Shown: positions 8,613 to 14,638 of the stretch, piece after piece
Layout of the letters: each line of letters begins with the position of its first letter
How positions within the stretch are numbered: the first letter of the stretch is position 1
NCBI GenBank assembly: GCA_903919215.1
Contig: CAIXHI010000123.1
Span: forward strand, 1-14,638
DNA: 14,638 nucleotides
Direction: 5' to 3'
Source of the DNA: an uncultured Acidimicrobiaceae bacterium
GTDB lineage: Bacteria > Actinomycetota > Acidimicrobiia > Acidimicrobiales > Ilumatobacteraceae
The notes under the pieces: generated by a model
Seen by the model: only the letters and a program-made list of their open reading frames with translations
Database searches by the model: none
Told to the model about the DNA's origin: nothing
Position numbers and translations under genes: made by a program

Positions 8613-9290
8613 ATGCCCTTTCCTCTCCCGCGTTTCGAGGCCGTGTCGCGGCGTCAGTTCCTGCAGCGTTCGGCCATGGTCGGGGCCGTGGCCCTCGTTC
8701 CCTCAGCGTGCTCGAACAACGACAAGGCCGCGTTCGCCAACGACACCCGGATTTCGGCATCGGCGGCCGCCACCGATCCCTCCACGACGGCTGCGCCCAC
8801 CACTGCCTTCCCGGTGAACTCGGCCGACGCCTTTCCCGCGGGTGCGCAACTGCAGGTCAACTTCTCGTTCAACGCCGGTGGCGACCGGGTGCGGAACCCC
8901 TACATCGCCGTGTGGGTCGAGACCCCGGCAGGTGAGATGGTGCAGACCATCAGCCTGTGGCTGATGGTCAAGAAGTCGCGTTACCTCGATCACTTGTCAC
9001 GCTGGCACAACGCCGAGACGGCGTTGCTCGATGCAGGTGGCACCAACAACCTCGATGCGCTCGCAGGGGCCACACGCGGTGCTGGCGACTACCAGGTCGT
9101 GTGGGACGGAACGGATGTCGATGGCAAGGCCGTGGCCAAGGGTGACTACGTGCTCTGCATCGAGGCCGCCCGCGAACACGGCCCCTACGAGTTGGTGACC
9201 GGCCCAATCACGATCGGCGACTCGGCGTTCACCGTTTCGTTCGACGACAACGGTGAGTTGTCCAAGGTGTCGGCGGTGTTCGTTGTCTGA
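8613..9290 (+). CDS. Tat-exported DUF2271 protein, probable FMN-carrying redox protein
   Basis: A 225-residue extracytoplasmic protein. The N-terminus has a twin-arginine signal, SRRQFLQ (12-18), a hydrophobic stretch and PSAC (Cys33), an imperfect lipobox with Pro at -3. A Ser/Thr/Ala linker (34-75) leads to a DUF2271-type domain (about 80-225) with VWDGTDVDGK and CIEAAREHGPYEL. D148-A-L-A-G-A-T154 closely resembles the ApbE flavinylation motif D-x-x-(S/T)-G-A-(T/S), so T154 may carry covalent FMN; the Ser/Thr position is Ala here. The frame is open upstream to 8325, but ATG 8613 is chosen because it places the Tat signal at the N-terminus and has AAAGG at 8598-8602. It overlaps the PepSY gene, and an apbE gene lies beyond, which supports a role in extracytoplasmic electron transfer. 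The biochemical partner is not known. Confidence 0.85.
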   Translation: MPFPLPRFEAVSRRQFLQRSAMVGAVALVPSACSNNDKAAFANDTRISASAAATDPSTTAAPTTAFPVNSADAFPAGAQLQVNFSFNAGGDRVRNPYIAVWVETPAGEMVQTISLWLMVKKSRYLDHLSRWHNAETALLDAGGTNNLDALAGATRGAGDYQVVWDGTDVDGKAVAKGDYVLCIEAAREHGPYELVTGPITIGDSAFTVSFDDNGELSKVSAVFVV

Positions 9291-9939
9291 CGAACCGAGC
9301 GACCTCGAGACAGTGGAAGTGACCGACCCTCGCGTTCGCGCATCCGTGGGTCGGCGCCGCAGCGCCACCACGAATCGGTGGATGCGGTGGCTGCACGTCT
9401 ACACCAGCATGATCAGCCTGATCGTCGTGCTGTTCTTCGGTATCACCGGCCTGACGCTGAACCACCCGTCGTGGACCCTCGGCGATGCCACCGACCGCGC
9501 GACCTACACGGGCACCCTGCCGACGGGGTTCCAGGTGAACGGCACGGTCGACTTCCTCACGGTCAGCGAGTTCGTGCGCAGCAAGTACAGCGTCAGTGGC
9601 GAGGTCAGTGGCCACGACCTCGCTGGCAACGAAGGGTCGATCAGCTACCGCGCGCCCGGTTACGCGGCCGACCTGTTCTTCGAGGTCGACAGCGCTGCAT
9701 ACCAACTGGTGGTCGAACAGCAGGGGTTCGTCGGCGTGATGAACGACCTACACAAGGGTCGCGATGCACCGGGCTCGTGGAAGTGGGTCATCGACATCTC
9801 CGCCGGTCTGCTGGTGCTCGTGGCCGTCACCGGTCTCGGCATCCAGGTGTTCCAGCGCAAGCGACGCACGCGAGCACTGCTGTTCGCAGCAGGCGGCCTC
9901 GTGCTCACGATCGTGTTGCTGTTCTTCGCTCTGGCCTAG
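9283..9939 (+). CDS. PepSY-associated transmembrane protein
   Basis: A 218-residue membrane protein of the small PepSY-TM-like type, which is thought to pass electrons across the membrane, often through heme. Helix 1 (about 37-59) begins with RWLHVYTSM and ends in GLTLNHP; a globular outer domain (about 62-150) follows; then VMNDLHKGRD (152-161), helix 2 (about 167-188), a basic loop QRKRRTR inside, and helix 3 (about 197-217). H38, H61 and H157 sit at membrane boundaries and are candidate heme ligands. The start is uncertain: TTG 9283 (8-base overlap with the DUF2271 gene) gives MSDEPSDLE, while GTG 9253 would add ten Cys/Arg-rich residues. I prefer TTG because the added residues look like shadow sequence. 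It is co-transcribed with the DUF2271 gene and ends on a CTAG shared with the stop of apbE. Confidence 0.82.
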   Translation: MSDEPSDLETVEVTDPRVRASVGRRRSATTNRWMRWLHVYTSMISLIVVLFFGITGLTLNHPSWTLGDATDRATYTGTLPTGFQVNGTVDFLTVSEFVRSKYSVSGEVSGHDLAGNEGSISYRAPGYAADLFFEVDSAAYQLVVEQQGFVGVMNDLHKGRDAPGSWKWVIDISAGLLVLVAVTGLGIQVFQRKRRTRALLFAAGGLVLTIVLLFFALA

Positions 9940-10859
9940 TGCGGCCAGTGGGTGCTCGTGTGCTGTGTTGCGTCGCTGGCGAGCAGGTGGCACGCCACAT
10001 CCGGCCGCGTCTCGACGAACCGCAACCCCTCGTTGATCGGCAACACCCCCACGATGGTGGCCAGCACGTCGGCCGTGGCGGCATCGGGGGCGATCGCCGT
10101 GGCTGCGAGTACATGCTCGACCGGCCAACCGGTGCGCGGATCGAGTACGTGGTTGTGGCGTGTGCCGGCGACGATCATCGGTCGCCGCGCGCCGCTGCTG
10201 GAGGCCAGGCCGGCATCGCGGAGTGACACGCTCGTCAGCGGTGGCACGTTGTCGAACGGTCGCCGCGGGTCTTCGATGCCGACGGTGATGGCATGAGGTC
10301 CACGGTGCAACAGGTCGCCGCCAGCGTTGACGAGCACTTCGCCGATCTCTGGCATGCCGACCACCAGGGACACTGCGCGGTCGATGATCCAGCCCTTGGC
10401 GATCGCGTGCAAATCCAGCCGCGAGCAATCGCCGCGACGCTCGACAACACCATCGTCGACGACGTAGGGCAGCGTGCTGAGTGTTGTGGCGAGGTCGGCC
10501 ATCTCGGCGCGTGAGGGTTCGATCTGTTCGGCGACCGCTCGCAGCCACCGCTCGCGCAACAGCCCGGCCGACGGATGGAAGGCGCCGCCGCTCTGTACGT
10601 GCCAGCGCGCCGCGAGGGTCAGCAGCGCAGTCACCTCGCTGCCGGGGTGCTCGACCTTGCCGCTGCGCCAGCGACTCCACCCGCTGTCCGGTCGGTAGGC
10701 CGACAGCACCGCTTCCAGTCGCTCGATCTCAGCGACGATCTGTCGTTCGGCTACTGCGGCGGTGGCCGGGTTCGTGGCTCGCAGCCGAATACTGACGCGA
10801 GTGCCGAGCAACGGTTCGTGCACCGATGCGTGCACCTGGGCCAGTGGTCGCTCGTCCAT
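9936..10859 (-). CDS. apbE: ApbE-family FAD:protein FMN transferase without visible signal peptide
   Basis: ApbE takes FMN from FAD and attaches it to Thr/Ser of a target protein in a magnesium-dependent reaction. The 307-residue product has the family motifs in order: an N-terminal MGT-like strand (LLGTRVSIRL, 17-26), LDLHAIAKGWIIDRA (148-162), VNAGGDL (177-183), HVLDPRTGWP (237-246) and APDAATADVLAT (257-268) with the Asp/Thr cluster that binds magnesium. The family's SGD/N segment is altered to SSSGARR (220-226). ApbE is often an exported lipoprotein, but here the N-terminus (MDERPLAQVHASVH) has no hydrophobic segment, so the enzyme is probably cytoplasmic. It converges on the DUF2271-PepSY pair, whose product carries a candidate flavinylation site. 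ATG 10859 gives the usual family length; no strong ribosome site precedes it. Confidence 0.92.
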   Translation of the reverse strand: MDERPLAQVHASVHEPLLGTRVSIRLRATNPATAAVAERQIVAEIERLEAVLSAYRPDSGWSRWRSGKVEHPGSEVTALLTLAARWHVQSGGAFHPSAGLLRERWLRAVAEQIEPSRAEMADLATTLSTLPYVVDDGVVERRGDCSRLDLHAIAKGWIIDRAVSLVVGMPEIGEVLVNAGGDLLHRGPHAITVGIEDPRRPFDNVPPLTSVSLRDAGLASSSGARRPMIVAGTRHNHVLDPRTGWPVEHVLAATAIAPDAATADVLATIVGVLPINEGLRFVETRPDVACHLLASDATQHTSTHWPH

Positions 10860-10889
10860 CGCATTAGTGAACCACTTGGCGCGTGCCCG

Positions 10890-10905
10890 GTGTCAGGCCT
10901 GACAC
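10890..10905. promoter_or_regulatory. Perfect 16-bp palindrome between divergent apbE and the DUF2510 membrane gene
   Basis: GTGTCAGG-CCTGACAC is an uninterrupted palindrome in the 95-bp divergent intergenic region (10860-10954), 30 bp from the apbE start and 49 bp from GTG 10955. GTCAGG recurs at 10912-10917 inside GGTC-AG-GACC, a second short inverted repeat. The position and symmetry suggest a dimeric repressor or activator site that could control both genes. I cannot name the regulator. Confidence 0.5.
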
Positions 10906-10943
10906 ACTGTGGTCAGGACCGGGCGACGGGAAGCGACCGGACC

Positions 10944-10949
10944 AGGAGG
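10944..10949 (+). promoter_or_regulatory. Shine-Dalgarno sequence deciding the start at GTG 10955
   Basis: AGGAGG lies 5 bases before GTG 10955. The reading frame is open back to 10883, but the added codons overlap the palindromic region and have no ribosome site, so GTG 10955 is the likely start. Confidence 0.8.
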
Positions 10950-10954
10950 CGATC

Positions 10955-11995
10955 GTGAGCTATCAGATGCCCACCACGGTGCCCAGCGTGACGATGCGCG
11001 CCCGACCGAAGGATCGGACTGCGGCGGTGCTGGGGGTGAGTGCCGCGCTGCTGTATGCCGCGGCCTACTTCTTGCCGCTCGTGTCGCTCGATGGCGACTC
11101 CGGCAGCATGAGCGACGGCGACAACGTCACGATGTGGTTGTGGCTGATGCCAGCGGCATTGGCGGTCGCTGGCGGGGTGATGGGGCTGATGGGCAACAGC
11201 ATTGGGGCAGCGCTGGCGGTGGGGCTTGATCTCGGCATGGCGGGACTCACCGCGTTCGAAATGATCGCGGTGCACAAGGCCACTGATCTGTCAGTTCCCG
11301 ACGGCTTTGGCATGCTGATCGAGAAGGGCATCGGCTTCTGGGCGTTCTGCGCCGCAGCGGTGCTGTCGGTGATCGCCGCGACGTCGCTGGGGCTCAGCCG
11401 TTCACCCGACGACACGAAGTGCGATGCCACGCTCAGTGTGCTCGCGGGCGTCGCGTTGTTGGGTGTGTCGCTCGCGATCCTGCTGCCCGTCGACGGCGTA
11501 TCGGTGCTCGACATCGACGACGGGCTGGTGCAGTTCGGGTTCGTGATCTGGGGTCTGGCGGCACCGCTGTTCGCGTTGATGATGGCGTTCAGTCACACGC
11601 GGTCCTCTGTCGCCTTCGTGCTGGGTGTCGGCATCGCGCACGCAGGTCTCAGCATCGCGATCCTGCAGGACATCGGCGCGACTGGCGACTTTGCGACGGG
11701 GTCGGTGACCACCGGCCACGAGGCGCTCCTGCACTGGTCGGTGCTGGCGTCGGTGGTGCTCGCCGCGTTCGCGTTGGGCCGCGTGGTGCAGGCTGTGGCA
11801 CCAGCCGCCCGCTTCACCCCCTACGCGCCAGGTTCGGTCGGCGCGCCAACTCCCTATCAGCAGCCGGAAAAGCCGCAGGTGCAGAGCCAGTGGGCCCCCG
11901 ACCCGTACGGCCGCCATCAGTTCCGCCTGTGGGACGGCCACGGCTGGAGCGCCAGCGTCTCCGACAACGGGATCGTCGGTAACGACCCCGTCTAG
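10955..11995 (+). CDS. Eight-helix membrane protein with C-terminal DUF2510 module
   Basis: A 346-residue integral membrane protein of unknown function. About eight hydrophobic segments can be seen, near 22-44, 59-79, 83-106, 124-147, 158-178, 191-212, 217-238 and 258-281. A Pro/Gln-rich linker (about 286-311) leads to a DUF2510-type module, SQWAPDPYGRHQFRLWDG with GW following (311-331), a short Trp-rich domain common in actinobacterial membrane proteins, whose role is not known. Polar loops such as SLDGDSGSMSDGDN (44-57) lie outside or inside depending on topology, which I did not fix. The gene is divergent from apbE over the 16-bp palindrome and ends 10 bases before the ATG of the PD40 lipoprotein gene, so the two are probably co-transcribed. 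The start is fixed by AGGAGG. It is a lineage-specific protein as far as I can tell. Confidence 0.83.
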   Translation: MSYQMPTTVPSVTMRARPKDRTAAVLGVSAALLYAAAYFLPLVSLDGDSGSMSDGDNVTMWLWLMPAALAVAGGVMGLMGNSIGAALAVGLDLGMAGLTAFEMIAVHKATDLSVPDGFGMLIEKGIGFWAFCAAAVLSVIAATSLGLSRSPDDTKCDATLSVLAGVALLGVSLAILLPVDGVSVLDIDDGLVQFGFVIWGLAAPLFALMMAFSHTRSSVAFVLGVGIAHAGLSIAILQDIGATGDFATGSVTTGHEALLHWSVLASVVLAAFALGRVVQAVAPAARFTPYAPGSVGAPTPYQQPEKPQVQSQWAPDPYGRHQFRLWDGHGWSASVSDNGIVGNDPV

Positions 11996-12005
11996 GGTGG
12001 CGCCC

Positions 12006-13073
12006 ATGTCCCCCGTCTCGACCCCCCGGTCGGGTGCCGCCCCCCATCGCTTCACCGCGTGCTGCGCCGCTGCACTCCTCTTGCTGGCGGCCTGCTCCGA
12101 CGACAGTCGCGGCACGTCCGTCACCACTGTGAGCTCCTCCTCGCCCACGCCGTCGGTGACCGCCGCGCCCACCTCCAGCACCGGTCCGTTCATACCCAAC
12201 GGGCCGATGTGCTCACCTGCGCCCGAGGGTCGGCTGGTGTATCAGCGAGGTGAGCCGAATGGCAGCGCGTACACCTGGAGCGTACGCGTCACCTCCGTGG
12301 ACTCTGGTTCCGACAACGAGCTGTTGGCAGGTGACTCAGGTGTGCAACTCGGCGAACCGTCATGGTCGCCAGACGGCACCCGTGTGGTGGTCAGCGTCGG
12401 TGACGGTACGAACTCCAAGTTCGTCGTCCTCTACTGCGACGGCTCCTTGGATCACGAGCTCCCGCAGTTGCAGGTGCAGACGGCGGCCGCACCGCTGACG
12501 ATCGACCGGCCCACCTTGCCTACCTGGTCACCCGACGGCAGGCTGTTGTCGTTCGTCTCTTCCGACGGGCTGTTCTTCGTACCCCCCGATGGCACCGCGG
12601 CGCCGCAGATCACGGCATCCGACCTGGCCATTGCGATCGGTCGTGCCACGTGGTCACCCGACAGTCAGCGCGTCGTCGTCGGTGCCACGGCGGCTGACGG
12701 CAACACCGATCTGTACCTCGTCGACCCCGGTGCCGGAACGTTCACACGACTCACCACCGACCCTGCCGAGGACTACCAACCGGCGTGGTGCTCCGATGGT
12801 TCACTGATCGCGTTCCGCTCCGGACGCGACGGGCAGATCTGGGTGATGAACAGCGATGGCACCGACCAACATTCATTGTCCACTGGAGAAGGGGCAGAGT
12901 CCGCGTTCCAACCGGTGTGGTCGCCGGACTGCACCCGTATCGCGTATGTCGTCGGCGAGCAGGGCAACACCCGTCTGCACGTGATGAATGCCGACGGATC
13001 GGCCGACCATCAGATCACCACCACCGACCCCTCACCGCGAGTGGAGGGCTGGCCGTCCTGGACTGCTGGCTGA
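12006..13073 (+). CDS. PD40/TolB-like beta-propeller lipoprotein
   Basis: A 355-residue secreted lipoprotein. The signal peptide ends in LAAC (lipid-carrying Cys30), followed by a Ser/Thr/Pro-rich linker (31-65) that tethers the domain to the membrane. The rest is a WD40-like PD40 propeller: WSPDGTRVVVS (120-130), WSPDGRLLSFVS (174-185), WSPDSQRVVVG (216-226), WCSDGSLIAFRS (261-272) and WSPDCTRIAYVV (305-316), with IWVMNSDGTDQ and LHVMNADGSADH linking strands. Such repeats make protein-binding propellers as in TolB, but this is not the Tol-Pal TolB; the partner is unknown. ATG 12006 is chosen over GTG 11997 because AGGGTGG (11994-12000) is spaced for it. Cysteines at 69, 144, 262 and 309 may form disulfides outside the cell. 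It meets the acyltransferase gene tail to tail with 3 bases between stops. Confidence 0.85.
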   Translation: MSPVSTPRSGAAPHRFTACCAAALLLLAACSDDSRGTSVTTVSSSSPTPSVTAAPTSSTGPFIPNGPMCSPAPEGRLVYQRGEPNGSAYTWSVRVTSVDSGSDNELLAGDSGVQLGEPSWSPDGTRVVVSVGDGTNSKFVVLYCDGSLDHELPQLQVQTAAAPLTIDRPTLPTWSPDGRLLSFVSSDGLFFVPPDGTAAPQITASDLAIAIGRATWSPDSQRVVVGATAADGNTDLYLVDPGAGTFTRLTTDPAEDYQPAWCSDGSLIAFRSGRDGQIWVMNSDGTDQHSLSTGEGAESAFQPVWSPDCTRIAYVVGEQGNTRLHVMNADGSADHQITTTDPSPRVEGWPSWTAG

Positions 13074-13076
13074 GCG

Positions 13077-13850
13077 TCAGGCCTTCATCTCGGCGATGGC
13101 TGCTCCGATGACCGCGCGGGTGCGGTCGCGCAGGTCGCCGATGTCGTCCTTGGTAAGGCCGGTGGTCTCGATCGGATCGAGTACCCGAACCTCAGCGCTG
13201 GTGATGCCGAACCGCCAGTCGCCCTTGGGCATCGCCTCACGGGTGCCGACGACGGCGAGCGGCAGGATCGGAACTTGGCTCTCGATGGCCAGTCGGAACG
13301 CGCCGTCCTTGAACTCGCCCAACGACCCGTCGAGCGTGCGTGTGCCTTCGGGGAAGATCATCACCGACACGCGCTGGTCGAGGCGGTCCTTGGCACCCTT
13401 CATCGCCGACACGATGCTCTGCTTGCTACCACGGATCAGCTTGATGTCGCCCGACATGCGCATCAGCCAACCGACGAGCGGGAACTTGAAGAAGGCCTCC
13501 TTCGACATCCACTTCATCTCCCACGGCAGGTGTGAGATGAGGAACATGTCGGCGAAGCTCTCATGGTTCGACACCACGACGTATGGCCGCCGCGGATCGT
13601 GCACCTTGAGACCGCTCGTGCGGAACTGCCACAGCGGGTTCAGCCATTGGTGCACCACGCACAGTCGGCGGAACACGAAGCCCGGCCAGTAGCGCCCCTT
13701 GTCGAAGGGGGTGGTGACCACCCACACCAGGAACACCAGTGGCAGGTCGATGACCACCACGACTCCCACGAGGAACCAGGCCCACACGGACAGGATCGTG
13801 CGCATCACCGGGTTGCCCAGGACGCGGCGGCGAAGAGGTGAAACTTCCAT
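13077..13850 (-). CDS. PlsC-type 1-acylglycerol-3-phosphate acyltransferase
   Basis: Membrane-bound acyltransferase of the LPLAT/PlsC family, likely adding the second acyl chain to lysophosphatidic acid in phospholipid synthesis. The 257-residue protein has an N-terminal hydrophobic segment (about 17-45), then the four acyltransferase blocks: NHESFAD (95-101; catalytic H96 and D101), GDIKLIRG (134-141), FPEGTR (166-171) and VPILPLAVVGTREAMPKG (193-210). All catalytic residues are intact. The frame is open upstream to 13979, but that stretch is Arg/Cys-rich and overlaps the divergent protease gene; ATG 13850 starts just before MEVSPLRRR. GTG 13868 is a possible alternative. No good ribosome site is visible. 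The substrate could also be another lysolipid, so no gene symbol is given. Confidence 0.91.
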   Translation of the reverse strand: MEVSPLRRRVLGNPVMRTILSVWAWFLVGVVVVIDLPLVFLVWVVTTPFDKGRYWPGFVFRRLCVVHQWLNPLWQFRTSGLKVHDPRRPYVVVSNHESFADMFLISHLPWEMKWMSKEAFFKFPLVGWLMRMSGDIKLIRGSKQSIVSAMKGAKDRLDQRVSVMIFPEGTRTLDGSLGEFKDGAFRLAIESQVPILPLAVVGTREAMPKGDWRFGITSAEVRVLDPIETTGLTKDDIGDLRDRTRAVIGAAIAEMKA

Positions 13851-13861
13851 CGCCGTACATG

Positions 13862-13891
13862 CTGTCACGCCCAGGCCGCTGCGCCTAACGT
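13862..13891 (+). promoter_or_regulatory. Candidate leaderless promoter of the metalloprotease gene
   Basis: TAACGT (13886-13891) fits the TAnnnT -10 pattern and lies six bases before GTG 13898. CTGTCA (13862-13867) is a 4-of-6 match to TTGACA at 18-base spacing. If real, transcription begins at the start codon. The divergent acyltransferase start lies only 47 bp away, so both promoters must share this gap. Confidence 0.35.
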
Positions 13892-13897
13892 CGCATC

Positions 13898-14638
13898 GTG
13901 CATGCGCGTGGTCTGAGAGTGATGGTCGTGGGTTTCGTCGCGCTGCTCGGGGTCGCATGCTCGACCAGCAGCACCACATCGTCCGTGGTCACGACCGGTG
14001 TCCACCCCACTGCGGGGCCTCCGCCCACCACGTTCGCAGGCGCCGCCCCCGAGCCATTGACCGCCCTCTTGGCCGAAGCTGCCCGCTGGCAGTGGTTCAC
14101 CAAGGGCGACGACACCATCGAAGTCTGGGTCTGTCATGTGCCGCTGGATAGCACGGCCACGATCTACGCCGGAATGCAGTTACGGCAACCGCTCACGCCA
14201 GTGGGCGTGGTCGACGTGATGACTCGGCAGGTCACCCCGTACTTCGACACGCTCTCGCACGGTCAGTATCACCCGGTCTTTCGTGCCGGCGGCGAGGTCG
14301 ACATGTCGACTACTGATGAGCCTCAGGCGTGTGTCGACGAGGCAGTTGCCGGTGCAGCCAGCGACACGAACGCGGTGTTCGTCGTGGCCGATGCAGAACA
14401 CGGCGACACCCAACCCGGCGGGTTCGGCACCGTTGGTTACCAGTGCGACAGCCCGCCATGCTCGGTCGACGTCACCGGTCGCAGCGCCTACATCGGGGCC
14501 AGCGATTTCCACCCCGACTGGGGCGACCTCAAGGCGATGGATCTCGCCGAGCACGAGATCGGTCACACCCTGGGCTGGATGCACAGCGGTGTGGAGACGA
14601 CCGGCGAGTACCTGAGCGCACTCGACGTGATGAGCAAC
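13898..14638 (+). CDS. Metzincin-type zinc metalloprotease lipoprotein, 3' end cut by the window
   Basis: Secreted zinc protease; 247 codons are visible and the frame is still open at the window edge. From GTG 13898 the N-terminus is MHARGLRVMVVGFVALLGVAC, a lipoprotein signal with lipid-carrying Cys21, then a Ser/Thr/Pro linker to about residue 50. The catalytic domain has HEIGHTLGWMH (219-229), the HExxHxxGxxH motif with zinc ligands H219, H223 and H229 and catalytic E220, followed 16 residues later by M245 in DVMSN, which fits the Met-turn of metzincins. Cysteines at about 79, 146, 187 and 192 may form disulfides. An in-frame TAA at 13886 bounds the frame; GTG 13919 and ATG 13922 are later starts that would lose the Arg residues of the signal. 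Substrate unknown; a matrixin-like family fits best. Confidence 0.85.
   Translation, partial: MHARGLRVMVVGFVALLGVACSTSSTTSSVVTTGVHPTAGPPPTTFAGAAPEPLTALLAEAARWQWFTKGDDTIEVWVCHVPLDSTATIYAGMQLRQPLTPVGVVDVMTRQVTPYFDTLSHGQYHPVFRAGGEVDMSTTDEPQACVDEAVAGAASDTNAVFVVADAEHGDTQPGGFGTVGYQCDSPPCSVDVTGRSAYIGASDFHPDWGDLKAMDLAEHEIGHTLGWMHSGVETTGEYLSALDVMSN

Overview
The window is a dense, GC-rich bacterial segment with genes on both strands and no gene-free stretch longer than about 185 bp. The gene order dnaK-grpE-dnaJ-hspR, with a MerR-type HspR repressor closing the operon, is the arrangement typical of Actinobacteria. SNF2/SWIM pairing, a DUF2510 protein, GTG/TTG starts and start codons that look leaderless fit the same phylum. 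An Acidimicrobiia-like lineage is my guess and cannot be proven from this window.

Layout. Positions 1-3720 (+): heat-shock operon, with dnaK cut at its 5' end, then grpE, dnaJ and hspR packed almost without gaps. The operon promoter and any HspR operator lie upstream of the window. Positions 3722-4638 (-): a two-gene unit made of a c-type cytochrome lipoprotein and a four-helix DUF2231 membrane protein, preceded by a palindrome that resembles operators of the CsoR/CstR family. Positions 4687-8429 (-): a HelZ-like SNF2 ATPase overlapped by a SWIM zinc-finger gene. Positions 8613-10859: an extracytoplasmic redox module, with a Tat-exported DUF2271 protein and a PepSY-type membrane protein (+) facing a convergent ApbE flavin transferase (-). 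Positions 10955-13073 (+): an eight-helix membrane protein with a C-terminal DUF2510 module, and a PD40 beta-propeller lipoprotein. Positions 13077-13850 (-): a PlsC-type acyltransferase. Positions 13898 to the end (+): a metzincin-type zinc metalloprotease lipoprotein cut by the window edge.

How the genes may work together. DnaK, GrpE and DnaJ form the Hsp70 folding machine, and HspR represses their operon. The most interesting part is the DUF2271/PepSY/ApbE set. The DUF2271 protein carries D-A-L-A-G-A-T, close to the sequence on which ApbE attaches FMN covalently. The PepSY protein offers membrane-embedded histidines. ApbE has no visible signal peptide, while its putative substrate has a Tat signal. 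I therefore propose that flavin is attached in the cytoplasm and the folded flavoprotein is then exported. The cytochrome c/DUF2231 pair looks like a second small redox unit at the outer face of the membrane.

Three convergent gene pairs meet with gaps of 3 bp or less, one of them sharing a CTAG stop, and no intrinsic terminator is visible between them.
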